A DNA stretch of 64,000 nt, taken from contig CM048747.1 in assembly GCA_026315105.1 (NCBI GenBank), forward strand, positions 284,731,154 through 284,795,153, read 5' to 3'. Position numbers and translations under genes: made by a program. Under the pieces are notes generated by a model that saw nothing but the letters and a program-made list of their open reading frames with translations, did not search any database and was not told the DNA's origin. Of this stretch, positions 11,350-22,909 are shown piece after piece; the first letter of the stretch is position 1, and each line of letters opens with the position of its first letter. Source of the DNA: Locusta migratoria (Eukaryota; Arthropoda; Insecta; Orthoptera; Acrididae).

Positions 11350-12436
11350 ATATACATACTGTATGAATCCATGATGATGGCTTCCTTTTGGTTAAACATT
11401 CCCTCATTCGGATCTTTGAACGGGGACCACTCAGGAGGGTGACTTCATCAAGTGGTAAAACCACTGGAAAAATACGAATCGGAGCGTACAATGTTGGACC
11501 CTTTAATCGGATATGAAGTTTAGGAAATATAAAAAGTGAAATGTACATGTTGAAGTCAGACATGGGGGATTAGTGAAGTTCGGTGGAAAGATGAACATGT
11601 TTTCTGGTCAAGTGAGTACAGGGTTATACATACAGAATGAGTTGGGGTAACGCAGGAGTTGGTCTAATAATGGATTAGAAAACGGGGATGTAGGTGTTAA
11701 GTTATTATGCACGACACAATGAGCGCATTATCGTAGCCAAGATAGAAACGAAGCCAACACCCACATCATTGGTACACGTTTATATGCCAAATATCTTTGC
11801 TTATGACAAGGAGATCGAAGAAATGTATGAGGAGGTAAAGAAAATTATTGCGACAGTCAAGGAAAAGAAAACTTTGATACTTATGGGCCACTGAATTCGG
11901 TAGTAGAAAGAGAAAAACAATTGGTGAATATGGAGAGGGGAAAACAAATGAAAGAAGAAGCTGGCTGGCAGAATTTTGCACAGAACACAATTTAATCATA
12001 ATAAACACTTGGTTTACGAATCATGAAAGAAGAATGTATCCGTCGAAGAGACCAGGAAACATCGGAGAGTCCCAGATATAATTTTGTAATGGTAAGACGT
12101 AGATTTCGGAACCAGGTTTCAAACAGTAAGAGATATCCAGGGGCAGTTATAGATTCTGACCAAATTTTACTGAAACTGAAGAAACTGCAGAAAGGTGGGA
12201 AAATAAGAAGACGGAGCCTCGATAAATTGAAATGACTTGATGTTTTTGAGAATTACAGAGGAAAAATTAGACAAAGATTGACGGAAATGAGCGGAAGTAA
12301 CACAATAGAAAACGAATGGATAGCTTTGAGACATGAAATAGTGAAGGCAGCAGAGGACAAGATCAACAAAAACCCTTGGATATCACAGAAAATTCAGAAT
12401 TTAACTGATGAAAAGCGAAAATATAAAATGCAGTAA
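11350..12436 (+). pseudogene. RTE-type LINE copy 1, 5' part (endonuclease region)
   Basis: Nucleotide sequence parallels the fuller copy at 33790-34940 (for example CCCTCATTCGGATCT, GGATTAGTGAAGTTCGGTGG). The apurinic-type endonuclease region is broken by stops and indels: pieces such as IIVAKIETKPTPTSLVHVYMP (11730-11790) and RYNFVMVRRRFRNQVSN (12075-12130) are readable. The copy continues at 13313-13510 after an interruption by another RTE copy in the other orientation. Non-functional. Confidence 0.82.
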
Positions 12437-13312
12437 ATGTGTTGTTGTGGTCTTCAGTCCGAAAATTCATTTGATGCAGCTCTCCACCCTACTCTATCCT
12501 GAACAGGCCTCTTCATCTCCTCATAAGAACGGCAACCCACATCCATCTAAATCTGCTTACTATATTTGTCTCTTGGTCTCCCTCTGCGATTTTACCCCCA
12601 CACACTTCTCTCCAATGCTAAATTTACGATTCCTTGATGTCTAAGAATGTGTCCTACCTATCGATCCATTCTTTTAGTCAAGGTATACCAAAAATTTCTT
12701 TTCTCCCCAATTCTGTTCAGCACATCCTCATATGCTACACGATCTACCCACGTAATCTTCAGCATTCTTCTGTAGCACTACACTTCAAAATATACTGTCT
12801 AAACTATTTATCGTCCAAGTTTCACTCCCGTAGAAGGCAACACTCCACATAAATGCCTTCAGAAAAGACTCGCTATCATATACATTAATATACGATGTTA
12901 GCAAATTTTTCTTTTTCAAAAACTCTATTCTTCCAATTGCCATTCTACATTTTATATCGTCTGTACTGCGACCATCGTATGTTATTTTACTACCGAAGTA
13001 ACAAAACTCATCTATCACCTTTATTGTTTCGTTACCTAATCTAATTTCTGCAGCATCGCCTGAATTTCTAAGAGTGCAATTCATTATCCTTATTTTGCTC
13101 TTGTTAATGTTACTCTTATACGCTCCTTTCAACATACTGTTCATTCCGCTCAATTGCTCTCCTAGGTCCTTTGCTGTCTCTGACAGAATTATAACGTCAT
13201 CAGCAAAAAACATTGCTTTTATTTCTTCACCCTGAACTTTAATTACTTCTGCAAATTTCTCCTTGCTTTTCATCACCGCTTGCTCCATGTACTGATTGAA
13301 TAACACTGAAGC
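12437..13312 (-). pseudogene. RTE-type LINE copy 2, inserted into copy 1
   Basis: Minus strand 13306-12785 reads part of the reverse transcriptase and the C-terminal region: MFFADDVIILSETAKDLGE (the FADD catalytic motif), GNETIKVIDEFCYFGSKITY and KAFMWSVAFYGSETWT. It runs to the element's 3' end at 12437, where the tail reads ACCACAACAACA. Its 5' end begins within the RT domain, so it is 5'-truncated, about 0.88 kb. The flanking copy 1 sequence is on the plus strand, so the insertion is inverted and younger than copy 1. Confidence 0.82.
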
Positions 13313-13510
13313 AGGTAAAATGGGGTTACAAACGATTGAAAAATGAGATTGACAGGAAGTGCTAAATGGCTAAGCAGGACTGGCTAGAGGACAAATGGAA
13401 GTCTGTAGAAGAGTATAAACTAGCAAAATATAGATACCACGTACAGGAAAATAAAAGAGAAGTTTTCAAACAAGAAAATCAGCTGCATGAATATCAACTT
13501 AAGTCTCTCT
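13313..13510 (+). pseudogene. RTE-type LINE copy 1, continuation
   Basis: From GAAAAATGAGATTGACAGGA to AATCAGCTGCATGAATATCA this matches 34970-35135 of the fuller RTE copy, in the same orientation as 11350-12436. It includes the MAKQDWLEDKWKSVEE segment. The copy then ends, so it is 3'-truncated or deleted here. Confidence 0.75.
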
Positions 13511-13619
13511 ATCCTGTATGTTTATTCAAACGCGGTATCCTTCTGTCCTTGCATTGAATATTTTAATCAGTTTGTTTTACAATATCTTCGATTCTGATTA
13601 AGGTATGCAGTTCTTTTTG

Positions 13620-13875
13620 ATCTGACAACACTCAGCGGATCAAGCTCTTACATTTGCGCGGAGAGCGCATTGTAAATTTTGTTTACCATTTATACTGTCT
13701 TCTTAACACAAAATAAGGCCATGTACCATTATACCCGTTTTGTAATTCCGCCTTGTAATTTTGTGTACATTCTGTCACGCAAATAATCTGAAGATGCCCT
13801 GCTAAAGGGTGATACGCGTCATTAATTAATAAAACAATTTGCAATGAAAACGGGTTTTTACTGAAGGAATAATTC
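13620..13875 (+). repeat. Single arm of the palindromic hammerhead-like family
   Basis: Matches the right arm of the element at 6992-7421 (GAGCGCATTG, GTTTACCATTTATA, CACAAAATAAG, AATAATCTGAAGATGCCCTG, TCATTAATTAAT). The short site after the hairpin is ACGCGT, self-complementary, where the palindromic copy has mutated versions. Confidence 0.6.
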
Positions 13876-15174
13876 CTAAACTGTTTGAACCGACTTTAAC
13901 ACATAACAAAATAATAAATATAGTATGCAGCATTGGTCGTTTTTTATTAATGTTTTTGGAGATCGATTTCGATCACGTAATGATCATCTTCAATGCACCA
14001 GTCAATGCACACCGTTCCAAAAAAATGGAATCAAACCTCACATAACAATATAGTGAAAACACACTAACCATGAGGTTGAGAAGACTCTATAGTTAAGTGG
14101 TCTTCAATTTTCTGTTTAACGGGACCCACAATCTACCTGTAAGAATATTCGCGACCAAGTGTAATGTAATACGAAACCAAAGCTGTAGCTTTGCTGAGTA
14201 CAGGTATGACTTTTTGTGGTAGTGTTAAGTCTGTGTTAATGTTACTTTCTATATGTCAACTGAAATTTGTTAGTTTTAGACGTAAATATTTTAGCACCAA
14301 AAGTTTTTTAAATATATTTTATTAAAACAAAACTTGAAAACGCACACTCGCATGGTAACTAAATTGTTGTGAACCCCATTAATTCTTTCAGTGCTACATT
14401 TGTAAACGTCCGATATTCTCCCTCAACACTCGATATGGATGACCCAGGTACAATCCACGAACCATAGTGAAACAAACATTAAATAGAAATATACGGTAGT
14501 TTAAAATAAACATGGATACACACGGTAAACAATGAGAAAATAAGGTGCACTCTCCCATCAGAGAAAGAATAAATCAGTGAAATATCTCACTCATATGACA
14601 CTTTTCTCTAGAGGAAGAGAGGACGCGGCGTTGCCATGCTGCAGTTATGAACGAATGCTACGGCTGCTTTCTCTTATCGCCTGAAGGGCGTTATTAGCCA
14701 CATTAGTTTGTCATTTATAGCAGGGTTTGCACATAACTTTTCAGATTATAAACCTTTGCTCTCGAACAGATTTTCATAAGCCTCTCAGTAAGATAATCAG
14801 AGATTTTAAACTCGTTCGGCGATCCACTTGAATACACCTCGCGACCCACTAACGGGTCGCGACCCACGGTTTGGGAACCACTGCTATAGTTAATTAATGT
14901 AAATGTAATATATAGCATTTAAGTAACTATGTAAACAGTGTCTCACGGACTTAAAGCTGTAGCAAGGTAGAAATTACAAATACGTGAAAACATGGAAACT
15001 GTGGCTTGAGGAAAACATTACAAGGTACTCAACGCCTGGCACAGTACAACGTAACTAGCCAGTAGGACAGCGAACCCGTTTGTATTTAAATCTATTTCTT
15101 TTTTATAACTTTGATCTATCTAATAATCAAAACTAAGTGCAATATCAGAGTCTATTGTATTTACACTAAGGGCC
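13876..15174. other. No recognisable gene
   Basis: 1.3 kb with only short random ORFs. No splice-flanked exon, SINE or inverted arms were recognised. Confidence 0.35.
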
Positions 15175-16451
15175 ATTAAAATGGCCACACCAAGAAGAAA
15201 TGCAGATGATAAACAGGTATTAATTGGACAAATACACTAGAATTGACATGTGATTACATTTTCACACAGTTTGGGTGCATAGATCCCGAGAAATCAGTAC
15301 CCACAACAACCACCTCTGGCCGTAATAACGGCCGTGATACGCCTGGACATTGAGTAAAACAGACCTTGGATGGCGTGTACAGTTACAGATGCCCTTGAAG
15401 CTTCAACAAGATACCAAAGTTCATCAAGAGTAGTGACTGGCGTATTGTGACGAGCCAGTTGCTCGGCCACCATTGACCAGACGTTTTCAATTGGTGAGAG
15501 ATCTGGATAATGTGCTGGCCAGGGCAGCAGTCGAACATTTTCCGTATCCAGAAAGGCCCGTACAGGACCTGCGACATGTGGTCGTGTATTATCATGCTGA
15601 AAAGTAGGGTTTCGCAGGAATCGAATGAAGGGTAGAGCCACGGGTCGTAACACATTTCAAATGTAACGGCCACTGTTCAAAGTGGCGTCGATGCGAACAA
15701 GAGGTGAACGAGATGTGTAACCAGTGGCACCCCATACCATCACGCCAGGTGATGACGAATACACGCTTACAATGTGCGTTCATCGTGATGTCGCCAAACG
15801 TGGATGCGACCATCATGATGCTGTAAACAGAACCTGGATTCATCCGAAAAATTACGTTTTGCCATTCGTGAACCCGAGCTGATAGTCCATGCTGCAGCAA
15901 ACGTCGTCGAACTGTTCGTGCAGATGGTTGTTCTCTTGCAAACGTCCCCATCTGTTGACTCAGGAATCGAGACGTGGCTGCACGATCCGTTACAGCCATG
16001 CGGATAAGATGCCTGTCATCTCGACTGCTAGTGATACGAGGCCGTTGGGATCCAGCACGGCGTTCCGTATTGCCCTCCTGAACCCACCGATTCCATATTC
16101 TGCTAACAGTCACTGGATCGCGACCAACGCGAGCAGCAATGTCCCGATACGACAAACCGCAATCGCGATAGGCTACAATCCGACCTTTATCAAAGTCTGA
16201 AACGTGATGGTACGCATTTCTTCTCCTTACACACAACAATGTTTCACTAGGCAACGTCGGTCAACTGCTGTTTGTGTATGAGAAATCTGTTGGAAACTTT
16301 CCTCATGTCAGCGCGTTGTAGGTGTCGCCACCGGCGCCAATCTTGTGTGGATGCTCTGAAAACCTAATCATTTGCATAACACAGGATCTTCTTCCTGTCG
16401 GTTAAATTTTTCGTCTGTAGCACGTCATCTTCGTGGTGTAGCAATTTTAAT
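15175..16451 (-). mobile_element. Tc1-like DNA transposon (DD34E), near complete
   Basis: Terminal inverted repeats of about 24 bases bound the element: ATTAAAATGGCCACACCAAG at 15175 and the complement of ATTAAAATTGCTACACCACG ending at 16451. The transposase is on the minus strand. 16254-15840 encodes the paired-type helix-turn-helix DNA-binding part (DFDKGRIVAYRDCGLSYRDI, GRDPVTVSRIWNRW). A SDESRF motif with the first catalytic Asp is at about 15847-15836 in a shifted frame. 15653-15294 encodes the C-terminal part with FQHDNTRPH and PDLSPIENVW; Asp and Glu there are separated by 34 residues. At least two frameshifts disable it. Flanking TA is clear on the right and mutated on the left. Confidence 0.87.
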
Positions 16452-16985
16452 AACCATGAGTATAGATATCTGCATAATACGCATTTATCTAATGAAGTTT
16501 TAATGTCCTCCACTTGAACTGATGTAATTTAATATGTATGATTCTAATTATTATCTTTTTGTAAGTTACCCCAAGCTGGCAATATACGTGCACGTAGTCA
16601 AAGGCGTGATTTGGACAATGACCGGTGGGTGCAGTTATACAAGTGCTCATTAGACTTTGCACCAGATCACAGCGGGTAAGAGCCATTTTCACGACCCACC
16701 TCAAGAAATTAGGTGGTGGGTCATAAATATAGGACAGCAAAGTTTAAAAAAAATATACACCATCATTTTACGCGCTACAATTCGGCGCCTTGAAGCGGGA
16801 GTTAGGTTGCAACATTTTTCAGTGAAGTGGGACAATCAATCGAGTAATACACCTCAACAAAGATGGAGAATATGATAAAAAATTTGTTCACCTTACTCCT
16901 CAGAACTAGAGATGGAGAAAATATTAGATTTTTGGGAACTGGTTCACTGATGTTTCATCCATTGCAACAACTGTGTTCTATAGGT
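16452..16985. other. No recognisable gene
   Basis: No element or exon was recognised between the Tc1-like transposon and the palindrome at 16986. Confidence 0.35.
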
Positions 16986-17228
16986 TGAAAAAGTAAACAG
17001 CCACCAGTTGAAGGTTGCAGATTTATTTTCTACCGGTTTCGAGCAATTATTGCCCTTTTTCAGGTACATAAATTGTGCCCTATAGGTTTACGCAACATTT
17101 TGGAATCACATTAAATGCTGTGTGTAAACCCATAGGGCACAATTTATATACCTCAACAAAGGCAATAATTGCTCAAAATCGGTGGAAAATAAATCTGCAA
17201 CCTTCAACTGGTGGCTGTTTAGTTTTCC
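16986..17228. repeat. Palindromic element with hammerhead-like arms
   Basis: Arms 16986-17090 and 17120-17228 are inverted copies (outer block AACAGCCACCAGTTGAAGGT, inner block AAATTGTGCCCTATAGG). Read outward, each arm carries a GGGCAATAATTGCTC hairpin, then GAAACCGGT (or its mutated form) and an AAATAAATC tail. The arrangement hairpin-GAAACCGGT-AATAAA is shared with loci near 27575, 37440, 56660 and 58440. Confidence 0.62.
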
Positions 17229-17640
17229 AATATCACTGATGATCATTCCTTTTTGAGGATTCGTTCCTTTTTGAGAACAGTTTTTTTCTACTCGTTCATC
17301 GTTCCTTTTTTGTCCAATTATTATCCAATAACAGATAATAAAAATAGTTAGTAAGATTAATGTAAAGATAATAAATTTTATATAGACACCCCATGATATT
17401 TTGTATCTGTTTTGCTGTTCGTATTCTACATCCTTTGTAAATCACATTGAGTTGCATGACAGAGGGTTCATCGAACCACTTTTATGATATTCCTGTATAG
17501 TTCAGTTCTCTAACAGCTCGCGGGGAAAGAACAGCTCAATCTTTCTGTTTTCGATCTAATTTTTCTTATTTTACTTTGATGATTGTCTCCCTTCGCATTC
17601 GGAAGAGAAAGTTGGTGAAAGAAATTTTGCAAACAGATCT

Positions 17641-17834
17641 AAAAAAAAAAATGTTCAAATGTTTGTATAGTCTATGGGACTTAACTACGAGGTCATCAGT
17701 CCCTAAACTTACAAACTACTTATGAACTAGGACGGCACAAATATCCATGCCCGAGGGGCATTCGAACCCCCGACCGTAGTGGCCGTGCAGACCGTGACTG
17801 GAGCGCCTTAGTCCCCTCGGCCACCGCGGCCGGC
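17641..17834 (-). mobile_element. SINE (family 1), full length, inside LINE copy B
   Basis: A poly-A tail (seen as A10 then ATGTTCAAATGTTTG on the plus strand), the body and the tRNA-like head ending CACCGCGGCCGGC are all present. A perfect 12-base target duplication GCAAACAGATCT lies at 17629-17640 and 17835-17846. It is therefore a clean insertion younger than the LINE. Confidence 0.92.
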
Positions 17835-18432
17835 GCAAACAGATCTCGTCGCATCAAATAACGCCTTACTTTTGATGATTTCCACCCCAGCATGTGCATC
17901 ATTTCCGTGACACTCTGTCCCCTATATAGCGATAATACAAAACGAGCTGCCTTTCTCTGAACGTTCTCTAAATCGTCCGTCAGTCCCACCTGATGTGCAT
18001 CCCACAATGCGCAGCAATACTCCGAAATAGGACGCACAAGTGTAGTGTAGGCAGTTTCTTTAGTAGAACTGTTGCATCGTCTAAGTGTTCTGCCAATGAA
18101 ACGTAGTCTTTGGTTCACCTTCCCAACAATATATTCTGTGTGTTCTTTCCAATTTAAATTGTTCGTAATTGCTATTCCTGGGTATTTAGTTGAATTGACG
18201 ACCTGTAGATTTGACTAATTTGTCGTGTAACTGAGGTTTAATGGATTTCTTTTAGTGATCGTATATATGAGCTCACACTTATCATTATTAAGGGTCAACT
18301 GGCGATTTTTGCCCCATGCAGATATCTTGATTAAATCATTTTGCAGTTGCTTTTGATCTTCTGGTGACTTAGCTAACCGATAAATGACAGCATCATCCGC
18401 GAACAGTCTAAGGGAGCCACTTAGAATGTCTC

Positions 18433-18688
18433 GCCGAACGAGGTGGCACAGTGGTAACACACTAGGCTCCCATACGGAAGGTTGGTGGTTCAAATCCACT
18501 TCCGACCATTAATATTTAGGTTTTCGGTGAGTTTCCTAAATCACTCCAGGCAAATGCCGGGATGGGTTTTGAAAGGGACGGCTGATTTCCTTCCACATCC
18601 TTACCCAAACACTCCGAGCGTTAAGCTCCGTTTCTAATGACCACGCAGTCGACGGGAAGTTAAAACTCCAAGCTTCCTTCCTCCATCC
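18433..18688 (+). mobile_element. SINE (family 3, GCAAATGCCGGGATGG type) inside LINE copy B
   Basis: It has a tRNA-like head (GAGGTGGCACAGTGG as A box and GGTGGTTCAAATCC as B box) and a body with TTTCCTAAATCACTCCAGGC and GCAAATGCCGGGATGG. The LINE reads continuously across the site in copy A (near 5198-5215). The duplicated target is AGAATGTCTC at 18423-18432 and AGATTGTCTC at 18689-18698, with one mismatch. I associate this body with orthopteran SINEs. Confidence 0.87.
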
Positions 18689-19654
18689 AGATTGTCTCCT
18701 AAATCGTTTATAAAAATTATAAACAGTAGGGGCTCTATAACACTTCCCTGGGTAACGCCAGATATCACTTCTGTTCTACTCGATTAAAACGCAACGTACT
18801 GTGTCCTTTCTGACAGGAAATCACGAATCCAACCGGACAATTGTGGCGATATTCCATGTGCACGCAATTTCTTCAGAAGACGCTTGTGAGGAACAGTATC
18901 AAAAGCCTTCCGGAAATCTAAAAATGCGAAATCTATTTAACTCATCACATCATGCGAGTAAACATTGTTTCACAAGAACGATACTTTCTAAATCTTCGAG
19001 AGTGTTCATAATATTCGAGGGAAATGTACCTTCTAAAATACTGCTGCAAATCGACGTCAATGATATAGGCTTGTAATTTTGTGGATCAGTCCTATTGGCT
19101 TTCTTGAATAGTGCAATGACCTGTGCAACTTTCCAGTCCTTGGTCGCGGAACGTTCGCTGAGCGAGCGTTTGTATATGATAGCTAGGTATGGAGCTATAT
19201 CATCAGCATCATCAGAAAGGAATTGGTATAGAATCGGGACCGCGAGACTTACTTTTGTTAAGTGATTTAAGTTATTTTAATATTCCAGGGGTATCTATTT
19301 CTAAATTACGAATGCCGGCAGCTGTTGTTAATACGAATTGTGGAGTATTTGTTTCGTCTGCCGCAGAAATGGAATTTCGGAAATTCTGCTTTAGCAGAAC
19401 TGTTATCAGCAGCATCAGCATTTCTAACGTGTAATGAAGGTATTGATTATGTTTTGTGCAACTACACATACCAAGAGAATTTCTTGGGATTCACTACCAA
19501 ATTCCGTGAAAGGGTTTCGTTGTGGTAGCTATTGTAAGCTTCTCACGTTGAGGTCTGAACTAAATTTCTAATTTCTGTAAAAGTTTACCAGGCTCGTGAA
19601 TTTTGTGTCCGTTTAAATTGGGCATGATTTTTTCTTTGCTTTTGTGAGAGTGTT

Positions 19655-19870
19655 GTCACCACTACCTTTCTGGACATGGACAGAAGTCACCACTACCATT
19701 CCGGACATGGACAGTCACTGCTACCGTTCCAGACATGGATGGGAAGTCACCGCTACTGTTTCGGGCATGCACAGGAGGTCACCACAACCATTCCGGACAT
19801 GGAGGGGAATCCACTACTATCATTCCAGACATGAACAGGACGTCACCACTACTGTTCCGTATCGACCCAT
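19655..19870 (+). repeat. Minisatellite, about 32-base unit, seven copies
   Basis: The unit GTCACCACTACCATTCCGGA, then CATGGACAGGA, starts at about 19655, 19686, 19714, 19746, 19778, 19809 and 19842, so spacing is 28-33 bases. Copies differ by a few substitutions. An open frame runs through it only because the unit lacks stops. It abuts the truncated 5' end of LINE copy B. Confidence 0.85.
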
Positions 19871-20090
19871 CTGTATTTAGAAAGTCATCGTAATAATACA
19901 TGCAAGTCTCTAAATTTAATAGCAATTCCATTTAATTGACAGGTAAAGACCTCATTATATTCTAAAAGTAAATGAAAAAAATATAAAATAATAAAAATTT
20001 GCGGCAACAATCGACTGTATATTTAGTGGCGTTCCTACAGCCGCATATTTCGAAGTATTATATAAAAAATTTGATAGAGCTGCAGTTTAC

Positions 20091-20226
20091 CTCTCTTGTG
20101 CTTCTTCCTCGTCCTTGACCATTATATACCCAGTCGTAAACTCTTCCCCTGTGTGCCGGTTTGGCACGGGAATAGTCACAAGCTTCATCTTCCCCAATAC
20201 AGGATGGTCTATCTCTTCGTGGACTT
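20091..20226 (-). CDS. Host gene exon 3: central segment, phase 1 to phase 2
   Basis: Seen: 136 bases lie between a strong acceptor (TTTCTTTCATTTGCAG) and a donor (AGAG|GTAAAC). Joined to the single base left by exon 2 it reads GAA GTC CAC and stays open to the end, leaving two bases. The peptide has a short ordered-looking part (PVLGKMKLVTIPVPNRHTGE) and ends VKDEEEAQE. Codon third positions are G/C-rich compared with the AT-rich surroundings. This conserved-looking core would be the best query for homologues; I could not name a family. It lies between a minisatellite and a decayed DNA transposon. Confidence 0.66.
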
Positions 20227-21020
20227 CTGCAAATGAAAGAAAGTACACGGTGTAACGATAAACATCTGCAAGTATCATTAACGTGTCGGCAGGTAGTGAA
20301 AAGACGACCAGGCAAAAAGGATTACATACATGGACGGTGTTATGTGCAACTAGACCAGGCGCCAAAATGTCATAAGCGAGACAATGGCGTCCAAAGTTAC
20401 CGTTCCCTTAAAAATGTATGTACTGTTGAAATTTCCCAATTTTTTGTACAGACGAAGGGTTATTATTGTTTCACATATTAGTGGGATATGACCGTAATTA
20501 AAAGCTAAAAACACGAAAAAATAACACAAATGGTCGTTAGACTGCTAATGCTTAATTCCTGCTGTGCAGTTCTGTTATGTATCAGTGGACTAAAAGACTT
20601 GAACGTCCTTTGGTCTTATTATGTGTAACTGAATTGTGCATGAGGCCTATTATAAAAATAAAGCCTTAGGAAGCCATATGCCTTTCATATCCTGAAACAA
20701 CTTAATGAGGTCACGTTACTAAAAACAAAGCTTAAATAAAGAACAAATAATTTGTAAGCTAAGCATCGTGAAAAACATGCAGAAGGTATCAATACTGAAG
20801 TTCTTCTATCAATTTTGTATCACTGACATTTTATTTATGAAATTGTATGAGACACAAATCAGTTGTCACAATGCAAATAACATTAGACACTTCATGGATC
20901 CTCTACAAATGTGTATGACAGCACTACATACATTCTAAATGGAAGTGTAACCAAATGTATATCACAATGGACCTACTGTATAAACCAGGTAAAATAAAAC
21001 ATAATGAAACTTATACAAAA
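20227..21020. other. No recognisable gene
   Basis: Sequence upstream of exon 3 on the minus strand; it holds the exon's acceptor at its left edge and is otherwise AT-rich. No repeat was recognised up to the transposase-like region. Confidence 0.35.
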
Positions 21021-21360
21021 CAAAATTGTTATTATTCGCATTCAATTTCGAAGTGAACGTGTCCATTGAAACCATCGATGCCGTCTTCCACACTGAAATA
21101 AATTCGAAACGACCGGTAGCTACATTTGTCTTGAATATTTCGGAATCAGCGGCAGAAGAAATTTATGCTAGTTTTTCTTTAGAAATCGGTTTTCCTCCTG
21201 GCCACAGTGGTATTAAGGGTTCCCTCTTCTGAATGTATATTTCAGCTGCAGCCTCCTGGTTAAAGTAGCTTTTCATAAAAATACTTAGAGGTTTGTCCTT
21301 TCTCATTCCAATTTCTCTAGTCTTCAGCGAATTTATTTTGCAGTTTTCTGTGTCACATTT

Positions 21361-21571
21361 GCCGGCCGCGGTGGTCGAGGAGACTGAGGCGCTTCAGTCA
21401 CGGTCTGCAAGGCCACTACGGTCGGGGGTTCGAATCCCCCCTCGGGCATGGATGTTTGTGCCGTCTTTAGTACAAACAAGCTAGTTCATAAGTAGTTTGT
21501 AAGTTTAGGGACTGATGACCCGTAGAGAAGTCCCATAAGCTCTACAAACATTTTATTTTATTTTATTTTTC
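21361..21571 (+). mobile_element. SINE (family 1) inside the decayed transposase
   Basis: The full head (GCCGGCCGCGGTGGTCGAGG, B box GGGGGTTCGAATCCCCCC), the body with GGGACTGATGACCCG and a TTTTATTTTATTTT tail are present. Transposase coding sequence continues on both sides, so it is an insertion. A target duplication was not clear. Confidence 0.85.
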
Positions 21572-22132
21572 CAGCTTTTGCGTTCCATCGAAGTCCCTCT
21601 TTTCGACTCTGTGAACGACCAAAGCATTCTTTTTACGACATACCTTCATTATACTCATAATATCATCGATGATGTACAACTGTTGTTGTATCTTTAGTGC
21701 TCAGTCTGTGTCTCCAAAATCACTGTCATTGGGCAAAAAGCTGGGCCCTGGGAGAACATAGCGCAAAGTAATCTTTTCCAACGTGGGATGACTTTCCAAA
21801 ATCGTTTTAGGTAACAACACATTTTTATGTTACGTTTTTGGCCTCCACATGAGTCTGACCAAAGAATAAATTCATTTGCAGTGACATTTTCCTCGATATG
21901 TTCTTGGAGGCCAGACGTAGCAGTGGCCTTTGCTGTGTTTGCCACTGTCAATACCTAAATTGTACACGCACAGGTGCCTTTTGTAATGCACTACGTTGGT
22001 AGGAATATTAAGCAGAGGCAACGTCTTCTGTAAATCAGGAGTACTCTTGGCTACAAACATATCTTTCTTCCACATATCTTGTGCTTTTCTGCTTTTTCCA
22101 AGTGACAATTTTCCTCTTCCTCTAACGTTTGC

Positions 22133-22909
22133 ATGTGGAAAGCTATGCAAGAATTTGGGATCCCTAAGAAAATTATAAAGATAACCCACGAAATGTATGA
22201 GAACTACACATGTCAAGTTTTACATCAAGGGATGCTGTCGGAACCTATCCCAGTAGACACAGGAGTTAAGCAAGGATGTTTGCTGTCACCTATCCTATTT
22301 CTGATGAGGCTGTCTGGGAAGTTTAGTCACCCCTGAGGGGGGAACTACTGAAGATATAGGAAACAGAACAAATAAGGCTAAAGGGGCATTTGCAATGCTG
22401 AGACCAATGTGGAAATCAAGGAAACTTAACAGCTATACAAAACTACGCATATTCAATACAAATGTCAAGTCGGTACTGCTCTATGGGTGTGAATCATTGA
22501 AAACCAACAAACAGATGACTAGCAGACTTCAAATATTTGTGAATAGAAGCTTGAGTAATATCTTGAGGATATGGTGGCCACAAGTAATCTCCAACGAAGA
22601 ACTATGGAGAAGAACTCGTCAAACACCCATTGATATTGAGATACGCCGTAGGAAATGGATGTGGATTGGGCATATATTTAAGGCGTGGCAAAGACAACGT
22701 GGCAAGACAAGCCCTAGAATGGAATCCACAAGGCAGCAGGAGAAGAGGCAGACCAAGGAATACATGGAGAAGGAGTGTAGTAGCAGAAGGGACCGAGAAA
22801 GGAGGGAAGGCCTGGACTGAAATCAAGACATTGGCACAGAACAGAGTCCGGTGGCGGAAGTTCGTTGATGCCCTATGCTCCACTTAGGAGATACAGGAAA
22901 TAAGTCAAG
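22133..22909 (+). pseudogene. LINE reverse transcriptase remnant with 12-base target duplication
   Basis: The plus strand reads MWKAMQEFGIPKKIIKITHE, then VKQGCLLSPILF (RT palm motif), and then jumps directly to the post-catalytic part (LVTPEGGTTEDIGN, AFAMLRPMWKSRKLNS, KSVLLYGCESLK). The catalytic FADD segment is missing, so there is an internal deletion near 22305. After a frameshift the C-terminus reads QALEWNPQGSRRRGRPRNTW and ends FVDALCST-stop. It is flanked by TCTAACGTTTGC at 22121-22132 and 22910-22921. It inserted into the decayed transposase and is 5'-truncated. Confidence 0.85.

Larger units (their letters stand above)
17440..19625 (-). pseudogene. CR1/Jockey-group LINE copy B
   Basis: Minus strand. 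The RT catalytic motif appears in LFADDAVIYRLAKSPEDQKQ (18430-18350), followed by ISAWGKNRQLTLNNDKCELI. The C-terminal region 18118-17850 contains VNQRLRFIGRTLRRCNSSTK and LENVQRKAARFVLSLY. The part from 18700 to 19625 carries more N-terminal RT coding in broken frames. No endonuclease region is present, so the copy is 5'-truncated near 19625. It is interrupted by SINEs at 17641-17834 and 18433-18688, both with target duplications. Homologous to copy A at 4235-5690. Confidence 0.83.

Noticed and set aside
19644..19880. 78-residue ORF with repeated Arg/His/Thr motifs
   Set aside because: The ORF is a minisatellite read in one frame; it has no start context, splice sites or relatives.
20058..20315. 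85-residue minus-strand ORF overlapping exon 3
   Set aside because: It is the wrong frame of exon 3; it runs through both splice sites and lacks phase agreement with the other exons.
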